From Cyanophora paradoxa (taxonomy: Eukaryota > Glaucocystophyceae > Cyanophorales > Cyanophoraceae), in NCBI GenBank assembly GCA_004431415.1, contig QPMI01000699.1, positions 1 through 56,855 of the forward strand: a stretch of 56,855 nt of DNA, in the 5' to 3' direction. Numbering within the stretch: position 1 is the stretch's first letter; each line of letters begins with the position of its first letter. The notes under the pieces were generated by a model. That model saw only the letters and a list, made by a program, of their open reading frames with translations, was not told the origin of the DNA and made no database searches. The position numbers and the translations under genes were made by a program. Below, piece after piece: positions 28,063 to 38,605 of the stretch.

Positions 28063-29385
28063 TCAGTGGTGGAGGTGCCGGAAGCGCGCGTTGTCCTCGG
28101 CCTCCTCGCGCTCCGCCTGCTCCTCCGCCGCGTCGATCTCCGCCCGCGAGGCCTCCAGCGTCGCCCGCCGCGCGTAGGACTGCGGGACGGCCACGCGCCG
28201 GTAGGGCTGGGCGAGGGTCTTCGCCAGCCCCGCCGTCTCCGCCTCGAACGCCCGCCAAGTCTCCGAGGCCTCCGCACCGGAGATCTGGCGGGCGCGGAAT
28301 CCCGCCTCCAGCTCGGCGCGGAAGGCGAGGGTGCGCTGCAGGCGCTGGGCCCAGAGGGCCTGGCGCCGCGCCTCCGCCTCGCGTGCCTGGCGCGCCGCCA
28401 GCGCCTGCCGCTCGGCCTCCTGCTGGGCCCCGAAGCCCTGGATCGCGGAGAGGACGGCGCCGGGGCGGGGACGGGCGCGGCGAAGGCGGCGGGGACGGGG
28501 CTGCGGTCGGCTAGGGAGAAGGGGACGGGGCTGGGGCCGGCGCTGCTGGAGGGGCGGCCGAGGCCGAGCGCGCGCGCGAGCCCGAGGCCGAGCGCGAGCC
28601 CGAGCTGCCGTAGCTGCTGGGGCCGGCGCCGCCGTCCACGGGGCTGCTGCGGAAGCTGCCCGCGGGGAGGCGCCCTCGCCCTGGCCCGAGGGTCAGGAGG
28701 GGGGCGGGGGAAAGGGGGGTACGGGGAGGGCGCGGGTGCGGGGCCGGACCTGGCGCGGCAGCATCTCGTCGATGCGCTGCTGGCCGGCGTGCTGCTGGGC
28801 GGCGGGGGCGAACGACGGGGGCGGGGGCGGGACGAAGGCGGGGGCCGAGTTGCGGGCGCGCTTGCCCCTGCCCCTGTTCGAGGCCTTGACGGGGAAGGGG
28901 CCGTTCTCCGGGTCCGCCGGCTCGAAGAACTGGATGGCCTGCAGCGCCGGCTGGCTCGCGCCGAGGGAGAGGGGGGCCTTGGGGACGATGCCGCGGATGT
29001 AGGTCTCCCAGACGCCGCCGGCCTTGTAGGAGAAGAGGCGGCACCTGGGGCCGAAGGCGGCGATGGTCTCGTCCAGCTCGCCGTTCTCGACGTCGGCGGC
29101 GACGGCGGCGGAGGCGTCGGGGCCCTCCGTGCGCGAGATGTACTCGCAGATGCCCGCCACGCTCGTCATGCCGCCCTCCGTCTCCGAGCCGACGAGGTAG
29201 GTGGTGGGGTCGACGACGCAGTGGGTGATGATGAAGCGGGTGAGGGTGCAGGAGGCCGTCTCCTGCCAGAAGGCCAGGCGCTTCTCCCGCAGCCACACCG
29301 GCTCGAAGGACTGGATGCACGCCGCCTCGCCGTCCGCGAGCGCGTGGATGATCTTCCAGGCGTAGTAGGTTGGCAGGATGTGACC
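28063..29385 (-). CDS. Probable viral structural protein, 5'-truncated and frameshifted
   Basis: Three consecutive coding-looking parts on one strand. From 29,385 inward: a folded domain (LPTYYAWKIIHALADGEAAC; CTLTRFIITHCVVDPTTYLV; SYKAGGVWETYIRGIVPKAP) to about 28,860. Then a Pro/Gln/Ser-rich linker. Then, in another frame, a helical domain from about 28,470 (LSAIQGFGAQQEAERQALAA; LAFRAELEAGFRARQISGAE; ATLEASRAEIDAAEEQAERE) ending NARFRHLHH at 28,063. They may be one gene with two indels or two genes. The reading starts abruptly at the palindromic repeat at 29,378-29,430 with no start codon, so the 5' end is missing. A plus-strand 511-codon ORF over this region is a shadow. Confidence 0.5.
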
Positions 29386-29430
29386 ACCTCTTGGAAACTT
29401 CTAATAGAACTTTTCATGAGGTGTACACAA
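29378..29430. repeat. 53-base imperfect palindrome, left copy
   Basis: The sequence starts ATGTGACCACCTCTTGGAAA and runs through a TCTAATAGA centre to a GAGGTGTACACAA end. Its two 23-base halves are inverted copies with a few mismatches. A second copy lies in the same orientation at 37,238-37,290, 7,860 bases away, with three differences. Another TGACCACCTC word follows at 29,439. It abuts the truncated viral structural gene. Confidence 0.8.
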
Positions 29431-29518
29431 GATCCTTGTGACCACCTCAAGGAAAAGAGGCAAATCTCAGATACCAGGTACCAAGAGCACCTCCTTTTCT
29501 TAAGGTGCATGTGCATGT

Positions 29519-29519
29519 G

Positions 29520-29608
<89 letters not shown>
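29519..29608. repeat. (GA)n microsatellite
   Basis: About 45 uninterrupted GA dinucleotides. Open frames through it are artefacts. Confidence 0.95.
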
Positions 29609-29611
<3 letters not shown>

Positions 29612-29629
29612 AGAGCTCAAGTCAAAGTC

Positions 29630-29895
29630 TCTGGACATCTGGACATTTGGACATTTGGACATTTGGACATTTGGACATAACATGTACCCCGCTATCTATA
29701 GCTAGCGCTAGCTCATCGTAGGCCTAGGCCTTGGCCTTGGACATCTGGACATCTGGACACTTGGACATTTGGACATTTGGACATAACATGTACCCCGCTA
29801 TCTATAGCTAGCGCTAGCTCATCGTAGGCCTAGGCCTTGGCCTTGGACATCTGGACACTTGGACACTTGGACACTTGGACATTTGGACATAACAC
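29630..29895. repeat. Nested GGACATTT / 107-bp tandem repeats
   Basis: Runs of the octamer GGACATTT (with GGACATCT and GGACACTT variants) are embedded in a 107-bp unit. The unit contains GTACCCCGCTATCTATAGCT and ends in GGCCTAGGCCTTGGCCTTGG. Two full units and a partial third are present. No gene is seen here. Confidence 0.85.
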
Positions 29896-30733
29896 GTACC
29901 CCCCTCCACAGTCTTCCCCCTTAGCTTCGAGCTGCTCTTGAACTAGCGAGCCCGCCGTCGCTCCGGCACAGCAGGCGATAGAGCAGGTAGCTCTGAGCTC
30001 GTCGGCATCCTCGCCGGTCGCGCCGCCGCCGTCCTTGGGTGCTCCGGACCGCGGACCGCCATTTCGCGCCACGGTGGGCTCCCGAAGCCCGGAAAGTTGC
30101 TACGGAAAGCTCTGTTGACCGGCGATCGCACTGTGCCGCCGCAGAGTCGCCCGCCGCCCGCCGTGAAGTTCGAGGGCAAGTCGCGCACTGACCTTCGCTT
30201 CTCTCCGCCTCGCAGAGGTGCACGCCGGTCCTGCGACCTCAGAGCCTCATCCTAGAAGCATTTGAAGCCGACCTGCGCTGCGCCCGCTCACCCTTGTCGC
30301 GGGATTTTGAATTCGGCGGGGCGCAGGTTGCCGGGAGCCCAGACGATCCAGGCTGCGAGCGCGCCATCCGCTTTGCATCTCTGTCGACTAAGAAGGTGCA
30401 TACGAGTCGCTGGTCCGCCGGGGCGCGGGATTTGCCTCGCTTTCTCGCAACCACAGCCCAAGCGCCAGCTCCATGCTCACCTGCTGTGTGCGCAGCGAGG
30501 CCGATCGCATGGAGCATCACGCGCGCAGTGCATTCGTTCGCGTCTCTCCGTCTCCGCTACTTCCGAGTCGAAGTGCGCACCCATGCTGCAATCCCGCCAG
30601 CGCCCGCTGCTCACGGGGCCCGGATCCGTGCAGCAGAACGCCGGGCTCGGCGACGCTCACTCCATCTCGAAGGCATCTCAACGACGCTGAAGGCCCGAGC
30701 TCGGCGACGCTGCGCCCGACCTCGTCGCCCGCC
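29896..30733. other. Upstream region of the SF3 helicase gene; no gene supported
   Basis: Ordinary GC-rich sequence with no repeat and no recognisable frame. It contains possible splice-like words (for example CTCTCCGCCTCGCAG near 30,210), so a 5' non-coding exon cannot be excluded. No ATTTTCT element precedes ATG 30,734, unlike the viral genes. Confidence 0.4.
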
Positions 30734-33725
30734 ATGAACTCGTCCCCGTCGCCTTCGGAGCCCTCGCTGCCAGGGAAGCCCGCGGCCCCTGCAGCGAATG
30801 AGCCGGATTCAGACAAGCCCGTGCGCACTTTCAGACTGCGCGATCGCTTTCCCCTCTTTCTCTCCCTTTTCCCTTCTTTTCATTCATGCGCCGGCGGCTC
30901 ACTTCTGGCCCGTGCACGCAGGCTTGGGAGCCCTTGTACGCCTCGAACGGCCTGAAGCAGGCGGTCGCCCTGACGGAGAAGGTCCTCGCGATGCACCTCT
31001 CGCGCCCCAACAGCAACTGCGACTTTGCCTCCGGGCCCGTCCGCTTGCATGCCATCGAGTCCACTAGGGGCGAGTGTGTCCGCCGCCCCCAGGCGACCAT
31101 CGGCATCTCAATGTTCAAGTTCAAGACGACCATGGATGTACTTGGTATGCGCGCAGCTTTGTCTTTCTCGTCTCTATCTAGATTATTCCTTCCGTGAACT
31201 TGCTCTCAATCTCACTGGCACCTGTGCCGCAGATGAGAATGAGCGCTCTTACGAAGTCGTCATCAGCGTGGTATTCAGCTACCGCCAGCCGAAGCGCTTC
31301 ACTCTCCTCCTCGCCGCCAAGCCCAACGGGGTGACTTTGAAGTATCGCATCGAAGATGTCTGCCCCAAGGAGGCCTGTGAGCACGCACTGATGGACTGGG
31401 CTGCACGCCTCGACCCCGCAGTCTTGCTGGGCACCTCGTCCCAGGTCCGCGCCTCCTTCTCTCATTCCAGTCTTCTAAAGCGGCCGCTCTGGACTTGCAC
31501 CCACTCGCGACTGATTTTCGTCTCCTTCTCCTAGGGTGCAGTCTCAAAGATTGCAGAGGCCCCGCCCCTCGAGCCACTTTCACCGGAGGCCAAGGATGCC
31601 CTTCTTGCTGGGTCCATCGAGACTGGCGTCCTGGCAGCAGTGCGTCAGCAGTTGGACGACGAGTTCATGGCATTTGACCCCCGCCGGGGCGAGCTGTTGG
31701 TGAGCTCTAGATCTCATTGCAATCCACTGGTTCTCCTTGATACCATCTGACTGCGAGCTCCCTCCTTTCGCCCAGCAACTTGCTTTCACATCCGATCGGC
31801 GCCCGACGTACAGCTACACGCCCTTTAACGGCCTCAAGGGCCACGCAACGGTCCGAGCGTACGCCAACCGTATTCTCGACCGGATTGCATTCGCCATCAA
31901 GGAGGATGAAGACGCACGCGAGCAGGAGCCCAAGCGGCCCCGCATCATGTCATCCAGCCGCAGCAAGTCAGACGTGTTTGCTTCCAGCCGCGCCGAGCTG
32001 CTCGACAAGATCGTCGCCTCCATCCTGCATGACCCCGCTTGGGTTAAGCAGGTCAAGACCACCGATCTCATTGTCAGCTTCGACGACGTCGCAGTGAACA
32101 TCCGCGACCCCGGAGTGCTATACCGCTACAACGGCGCCAACCCTCCCTCTGTCAAGGAGATTCCGTCCACGTGGGAGAACCCCGAGTCGTTCTCCTATGG
32201 CTATCGGTGAGCCGGCTGTTTGCATCGCTGTCCGCTGCTCTTTCCCTTTATCTCTTCCTCTCTAAGGCGCGCGCGGCCCGGGCAGTTACTTTCCCAACTG
32301 CTTGGCGGACGCAACGGGCCGTCAGTGCGACTACAACAGCTTGGTGACCGCGCACTGCCCGCTGGACAAGATCTGCCGAGATCAAGGGATCAATGATGTG
32401 CTCTTCTACGGCGTGTGTGGCATCGGCATTGCCAGTGATCCCGAGCAGGATGCGGTGCGCTGACATCCTGCGCTTTGCGCTCTATTCAACTTCATCTCTA
32501 TTCGACCTCCCATTCAGCTCTCTAACGTTTGGCGCCTTCAAAGATTGTGCACCTCGAGGGGCTCGGCAACACCGGCAAGAGCACACTGCAGGCAGTCGTC
32601 GAGAAGCTCATCACCTGCGAGACCCCATCGAAGGACTCCTCGCCGCAGTTCATGCTTTCTTGCATCTACGACTGCCACGAGCCTGTCTCTGCCCTCTTCA
32701 TTCACGAGGTCGGCAACTCCACGCAGCTCAAGGTCCGTTCGCCAGAGTCAATGATTATTCTTCAGCTCACGCCCTCTTGCCCTGCCAGTCGCTGCAGTCA
32801 AAGATCAAGACGATTAGCGGACACGATCCAGTCAGCATCGAGGCAAAGAACAAGCCCCCGCTCAAGGCCCGCCTGCGGGCCGTTGTCTGGACGGCTGGCA
32901 ACCCCACGGGCCTCTCTCAGGTGTGCCTTCCGTCACGGGCATCTTGGAGTGAGCTTTGAGCTCACGTTTTTGCTGCTCAGCACCTGTACAAGGACTACGG
33001 GGGCGATATGAGCCGCCGACTTCTGTACCTTCCCTTCAACAAGCCGGTGATTCCGACCTTAAGATCTCTTTTCGACTCTCTGTGTTCTAGATCTAGATCT
33101 TGGCCGCAGGTCGAAGCCGTAACCAACTTCAAGGAGAGCTGCCTGCAGCCCTACAACCTGGGTGTAGCGCTTGCCAAGATGATCGCTGCCCGTCACGTCC
33201 TTCTCACTTTCATTGACGGTGGCGGCCTCCAGAAGCTCTACGATCCCTTGTCGTCGGCCTCCATCATTTACTGCCCGAGATCGCACTTCGTCGCAGCGAG
33301 ATCCTCAGCACGCAGCAGCAGGCGAGTGAGCGCAACAGCACTGTCACATCGATTGAGCACTGCTGGAGTCAGGTGCTGTTCTTAGCCTTTGCTCATTCTG
33401 TGTTCACGTTCCAACGTTCTGCAATTGCCCGCAGTGGATCCGCACCGTTGCCACAGGGCAGCCGAGTGACACGGCAGATCAGCCCGCTCTCCAGGAGCAC
33501 TTCAAGCAGTACCTGCGTACGTTCAACTACTTCAATGATAAAGATATCGACGCCGCCGCAAAGAAGTACGTGCTCAACTCCACCGTCACGGCGATCAAGG
33601 GCGCCTACGAGGCAGCGGGCATTGTCTGGTGGAAGCGGGGCGGGAACACAGGGCGCGTTTGGCGGGCTTTGGCGCCAAGATCCCGACGGCCTAGGTCAAG
33701 CAAATTTCGTTGTATCGCCTTGTAA
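30734..33725 (+). CDS. Intron-containing superfamily 3 (D5-like) replicative helicase
   Basis: Exons that join in frame: 30734-30820, 30922-31144, 31233-31444, 31535-31699, 31776-32206, 32286-32454, 32544-32732, 32789-32920, 32981-33046, 33110-33372, 33435-33725. The introns are 56-101 bases, all GT...AG. The product is about 740 residues. Exon 7 carries Walker A HLEGLGNTGKST and a Walker B-like ALFIHE. Exon 8 has the SF3 motif C, VVWTAGNPTG. Exon 9 has the Arg finger DMSRRLLYLPF. These are the four SF3 hallmarks in order, as in viral D5 and Rep helicases, which unwind DNA at origins. The N-terminal 400 residues include a Cys-containing block before the ATPase (CPLDKICRDQGINDVLFY). Exon 10 is one base short of frame near 33,270, and the very C-terminus is uncertain (an alternative stop is at 33,692). 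Host-nuclear expression is implied by splicing. Confidence 0.8.
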
Positions 33726-34169
33726 CTTACGGTGCAGATGTAACAGAATGCAGCACACTCGCAGAGCAAATGTTTAGATGTTCAGATGTTCTCACTTGTC
33801 TTAATTGTCAGATGTACACATTGGACCGTTTCTCGAACACTAATCACTTGCCTACCTCCATTGCGCTCGTTCTAACTGTGCCAGCAAGTGCCACCTCCGA
33901 GCCAAGTGCCACCTCCGAGCGCAGGCGCACGAGATCGTAGCACTTCACGAAAACCCGGTACGCGTCTGCATAGTGAAGGACTGACGTTTGCGCCGCTGAG
34001 CCCGCCTGCCTGCCCAGCACATCGCTCATCGTATCCTCCACGCATGCAAGGTACTTGCGCTTTCTGTTCTGCATAGCTCCTCCATCACGCACGCTTGAGA
34101 TCTTCCTGACGCCCCTGCATGTCTCGAACAGGTACCTTGCAACTCGCCGGGCCTGCATTGCGATGGCCT
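33726..34169. other. Short region between convergent helicase genes
   Basis: A minus-strand frame here reads VVKAIAMQARRVARYLFETC and YLACVEDTMSDVLGRQAGSA. It may be a last exon of the origin-binding protein gene rather than intergenic DNA. I could not fix a splice pattern. Confidence 0.3.
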
Positions 34170-37119
34170 TTACGACTTGTACTTGGCGGGATCGAAGCGC
34201 GGGCACTTCGGGTCCACACTCTGCAGCTCGCGGTAAGCGCTCGGCCTTGCTCTGACGTCAGCCCGCGACACAGCTCATCGACCCACAGGACGTCCTTTGC
34301 TCGGTCGCCCTCGCCCGTCCAGCCAATCGCCCTGAATACGGCCACGAGCTTCGAGAGGTAAAGCCGGTCGCTCGACGGCTCGATTCCTTCGATGCTGTGA
34401 CCGTCCAGGAGCACCAGGCTCGCCTTCGCCTTGAGGCCAAGAGAGTAGCGCGACTCCCACATCCACTCGACGTCCCCCGCGGTGAGCGTCGCAGGGTCCA
34501 GCACCATGAAATCCGCGATTGACTGCCTCGCCAGGGAGAGGACGGTCTCGAACGCCGTGCCCTCGAGTGAGCCATCCCAGGACTCGGCAAGGGCCAAGAT
34601 CTGCGGCACGTCCATCAGTGCGGCCTTGTGCACCCAGTCGATCTCCATTTTCTGTCGCTCTTGCTCTTTCCTTGCCGAGGGCTTGCCCTGATCCGCCGTG
34701 GTCCACAGGTTCTCGGACGGGCCGACGGAGAGCTGGCGGAGCCGGGCGGCGACGCTCAGGTGCCTGGAGGGCATGGAGGCGCGCCTGTCTCCGTTGTGCT
34801 CGGCTTTCAGATCCAGGTACGTCTCCACTGCGGGCGCCTCGGTGGGGTGGCCGCGGCCGCCGGGGCCGCCGCCTGACTCGCGCCAGTGTCGTGCAGCATC
34901 CGAGGCGCGAACGGGCGTCACGCTGCACCGCCGAACGGACAGCAGCAGGTGCTCGCCCCCCTTCACCCCTGTGCCTTCGCCTGGCCCCGCAGCCGCCTCA
35001 CACGGAACAGCAGCTGTACGATGTCGTCGGCCTCCAGTAGGGGCATCTTGGCGTCGAAGATTCCGTAGATCTTGTCGAAGTGCGCATCCGAGAAGTCCAC
35101 GCCCGCCCCCAAGGCCGACGTCGCAATGACTGCGTCGCAGGTCTTGTAGCCGCCCTCCTCGGCCAGATCGAGCTTCTTCACGCGGGCCCTGCCGTCGTCG
35201 CTGTAATCAAACTGTTTGTCTTTTGCCTGCCCTATGACGATTCCGATTGTGAAGGGCCCGGGGCGCAGGCTGGGTCTCGCTCCAAGATCTCGGTGGCCTG
35301 CTTCTTAAGTGCGCTTGCCAATGCCTGCGCCCGGCCTGTCGTCTCGACGATGATCATGGCGCGCAGGCCGCCGGGGCGGCACCTTGACATCAGGTCACGC
35401 TCGACGGCGGTGGGGCTGTCGGACAGGCGTATCCGCCAGTCGCAGGTCCGCCGGTGGTTGAAGAGGAGGGCGAGCCGAGCCCTGTGGACGCCGCGACTTG
35501 CCGAGGAAAGCAAGGTCCGTGGGCCTCACGTAGCCGTCCAGCGCGACGATTTCCTGTGCGCCCTCGATTCCCCGCCAGAGACGGCGCAACGCAGGTTGCG
35601 GGGAGGCTCCGCGCCCAAGCCGCCGGCCACGGGCTCCAAGGTCGAGCTCAAGGTGAAGTGCCGCATGAGGGAGGAAGCTCGTCGAGCACGACCAGGAGGC
35701 CCCCGCCGCCGCCCTCGCCCAGGTCCTCGAGCCCCTGCCAGTCGTCCTGCACCTTGTGAGCCGAATCGATCGTGCAGATGACGACCTGGATCCTCGATCG
35801 CGGAAGCCCACGTCCCGTGAGCGCTCTGGGGGTCCTTGGGCGCCAGACGTCCGAGTAGAGCACGGCGACCGAGGGAGGGAGGCTTCGTCAAGGCGGCGCT
35901 TGAGGTCGCGAGAGAAGGCCCGACGGCAGGTGAGCACGAGGATTTTGCGCTTCAACTCGAGCGCCGGCCGTACATAGGCTTCAATCAGCGCCTTCGTCTT
36001 CCCCGTGTTGAGCCCGCTGCAGATGACGTCGATCCGACGGAGCGCCCCGGGATCGGGCCTCAGCTCGCCAAAGGTCGACTCCAGCAGCTCGGGGCTCAGG
36101 TACCGCTCGTCCACCTCTCTCACCGCAAATGGGGCATGGCCGACGGATCGCAGGGCAAGGAGGAGGACGGAAGGGCGGTGTCGAGGGAGATGCCGCGCCG
36201 AAGGTCCGTTGCGTAGGCTTTCGTCTTGGCGCCGCCTCCTCCATCTGAGAGCCTCGCCTGCAGGCTGAAGTTCCAGATCTGGAGCTCCAGGCGGGAGTTC
36301 GGACGCGCCTCCACCTCGAGCTCGAAGGCCAGCGACCCGTCGGGCTCCGTCCGCGCCTGCAGCACCCTCGACGGCTCAGGCGCAGGTGCACTCCGAGCTC
36401 ATCCCCTGCCCTCTCCAGCTCGCCCCGAACCGATGTGCTGCCCCGCAGGAGAGCGAGGGCCGCTCTAGGATCTCGCCGGCCGCCTGGTCTCCAGCGACCT
36501 GTACCCCAGCGGCCTGCTCTGTACCCCTCTCACCGCGCCTTGTTCCTCTGTCCCTCCATCGGTCCCTCTCCGCTGGCCCGCCGCCTCCGTCCCTTCTTCG
36601 GCAGTCGTCAAAGAAGTCCGCGGGCAGATCTTCCAAGAAGTTCGCAGGCAGGCCCACAGCGGGAGCCCCTTTAGCTCGGCGCAGGCTTACCCCCCGTCAG
36701 GCTCGATGCAGAGGCGGAGCTCCGACCAGGCGCGAGGCCGCCGAAGAGCAAGAGAAGATGGTGGAGGCCTCGGCGCCTGCAGAACGAAGTGCACGCTCTG
36801 TCCATCCTCCAGCTCGCGGAGAAGCTGACGCCCCCGTCCGGCCCACGACAGCCTTCGCGGCATCGCAAGCCGACTCGCCGGCGCAACCTGGCAAGGATTC
36901 ACGCCCGGGCGTTGCTTAGAGCGTAGACTACCCCATCGCAGGCGACCAGGCCTTGGAGACCGAGACGAACGGGAAGCATGCAAAGAGATCCTCTTCCTCG
37001 GCATCTAGATCTGCCTCCTCGGCGAAGGGCAGCTCGTCTAGCAAGTTGACGTGCATAATGTTCGTTTTGATTTCGCAGTTGATATGCATGAGTGCTTCAG
37101 AAAAAGTCGAGTGCAGCAC
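34170..37119 (-). CDS. Origin-binding-protein-like SF2 helicase (Herpes_ori_bp / UL9 type), with introns or frameshifts
   Basis: On the minus strand, pieces in order are: AWSELRLCIEPDGG near 36,690, followed by a GTAAGC donor-like word; NSRLELQIWNFSLQARLSDG near 36,270; then VDVICSGLNTGKTKALIEAY with Walker A near 36,010; KRKILVLTCRRAFSRDLKRR (motif Ia) near 35,920; VVICTIDSAHKVQ near 35,770; LLVVLDE (motif II) near 35,680; EIVALDGYVRPTDLAFLGK near 35,540; ATSALGAGVDFSDAHFDKIY near 35,110; DIVQLLFRVRRLRG (motif VI) near 35,000. A helical C-terminus ends PRFDPAKYKS at 34,170. This order is that of herpesvirus UL9-like origin-binding helicases, also found in giant viruses. At least four frame changes are needed; some may be introns. 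The N-terminal limit (a candidate ATG at 37,119 or about 37,055) is uncertain. Confidence 0.65.
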
Positions 37120-37237
37120 AACCGACGGCCTGGCGGGCAGGAGGGGTTGGTGATCACAGCCCTGCTAGGGGTACTCAATATCATGGCATCTAGAGGGCCG
37201 GGGTACAGGCAAGAGCTCGAGCTCTGCAGACTTGCGG

Positions 37238-37290
37238 ATGTGACCACCTCTTGGAAACTTCTATTAGAACTTTTCACGAGGTGGACACAA
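37238..37290. repeat. 53-base imperfect palindrome, right copy
   Basis: Same orientation as the copy at 29,378-29,430, with three base differences. The symmetry extends further here: CTCTGCAGACTTGC on the left side and GCGACTTGCAGAG on the right. Confidence 0.8.
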
Positions 37291-37384
37291 CATGTACAGC
37301 TGGCGACTTGCAGAGTGCACATCCTTCGCTTCAGCTATCTTGTGCGCCTTTGCTATCGCATCATGAGCGCAAGGCCGTACTCTA

Positions 37385-37853
37385 TCACTGCCGGTTGGCC
37401 TGGGCGAAAAGAGACGCGCCAGTAGCGCTTTCCTTTGATTCTGCAGACAGCTCGTCAATCATTGCTTGGACTTGGCTCTGTTCGTAGGCTCGCTTCCTCC
37501 TCTTTGTCAGACACTTGCCTTTGTTGCTTGGAAGCTTGTCGCCTGCCACAGGAACCGCCCCAAGCCGACCTCCACAGTCCATGAGCCGTAGATTCTCCCT
37601 GCGCAAGTCCAGCTTGCACCCGCTGATGCTGTCGACGCGCCAGTCGTCGTTGGGCAGGCCGAGGGGTACCCAATAGAAAATGATGAGCATAGGCCACATT
37701 CCCGTCTGGCGATACTGTGTACGGCCAGCTCTGTCCATCCGCAGAGGCTACTCGCCATTGGTACATCCAGAGCGCTGGTGCCCGTCGCTTGTCTACTGTG
37801 AAGCTCGTGTAGCCCCCGTTTGGGAGAAGGGCGAGATAAAAGCTGCACCCCAA
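37385..37853 (-). pseudogene. HNH endonuclease-like gene, frameshifted
   Basis: Frame 1 from ATG 37,853 reads YTSFTVDKRRAPALWMYQWR and NVAYAHHFLLGTP. Frame 2 then continues LPNDDWRVDSISGCKLDLRR ENLRLMD and runs to a stop at 37,385. The pattern HH...VD...G.KLD.RRENLRL is that of HNH endonucleases common in phage and algal-virus mobile genes, which cut intron-less or empty target sites. One indel near 37,670 separates the halves. The His-His and Asn positions expected for metal binding are retained. The product would be about 155 residues. It lies 95 bases beyond the right palindrome copy. Confidence 0.6.
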
Positions 37854-37857
37854 TCAA

Positions 37858-38269
37858 ATGATTCAGACATATTGCAAATGATGCCGCTGGCTAGCGCTGC
37901 GCACTTGAAGTGCTGCTCAAGCTAAGCTCACTTTGCCCTAGGCTCAGAAAATGTTGGGCCGAATCAGAAGCTGGCCGACCGAGAGGGTACAGCACTTAGT
38001 TAGCACCCCAGTGGAGTCAGCCCCACGGGGCCCAGAGGGTAAGGCAGTCTGTTAGCAGCTGTGCTTGTTGGTGTTCGCGAGGCGCGAGGGGTACGCTGAC
38101 TGTTGCTCCCCGCATAGGTTAGTGCTAGCCCCCCCTGTTAGTGTCGGGTGTACGAGATCGCAATATAACACTCAAATCTCCGTGATGCGTGTCTCACGCA
38201 AACCTCCGAGGGTTAACAATGATTCATAAAGCTCGAGAGCTGGCGGTTCGCGATTCCAGGTCGACGCCC
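37858..38269. other. No gene or repeat seen
   Basis: Mixed-composition sequence without an open frame, tRNA-like cloverleaf or internal repeat that I could find. Confidence 0.5.
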
Positions 38270-38605
38270 TCATATATATTCCATGGGAAATGTCGAGATT
38301 CGAGGAGATAATGGAATAATGTCAAAACCGGGCCCGGCTCATCTCAGCAGAATTTCGCCAGAATCTTCGTGATTCTCGAGATTGTGCGCGAATTCGGAGG
38401 AAATGTCAAAACCGGAAACCGGCGTGGCCCGAATTCTCGCCGAATCTCACCAGAATTTCGCCAGAATTCGAATATCCGTGATTCTCGAGATTGTGCGCGA
38501 ATTTCGGGGAAATTTCAAAACCGGAAACCGGCGTGGCCCCGAATTCTCGCCGGAGTCTCTCCAAAATTCCGCCAGAATATTCGTGATTCTCGAGATTGTG
38601 TCCCT
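38270..38605. repeat. Dispersed repeat, copy 1, made of about 100-base subunits
   Basis: Three subunits around GATTCTCGAGATTGTGCGCG and TCAAAACCGGAAACCGGCGT. The same block, including the leading TATATATTCCATGGGAAATG, recurs in the same orientation at 45,290-45,640. Confidence 0.85.

Noticed and set aside
1-29385. Search for DNA polymerase B, integrase or Ulp1-type protease expected of a Polinton
   Set aside because: No such motifs seen in any frame; the Polinton label was therefore dropped for the viral block.
27985-29520. 511-codon plus-strand ORF
   Set aside because: Antisense to better-supported minus-strand viral reading; low-complexity and ends in a repeat.
29519-29683. ORFs through the (GA)n and GGACATTT repeats
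   Set aside because: Simple-sequence translation only.
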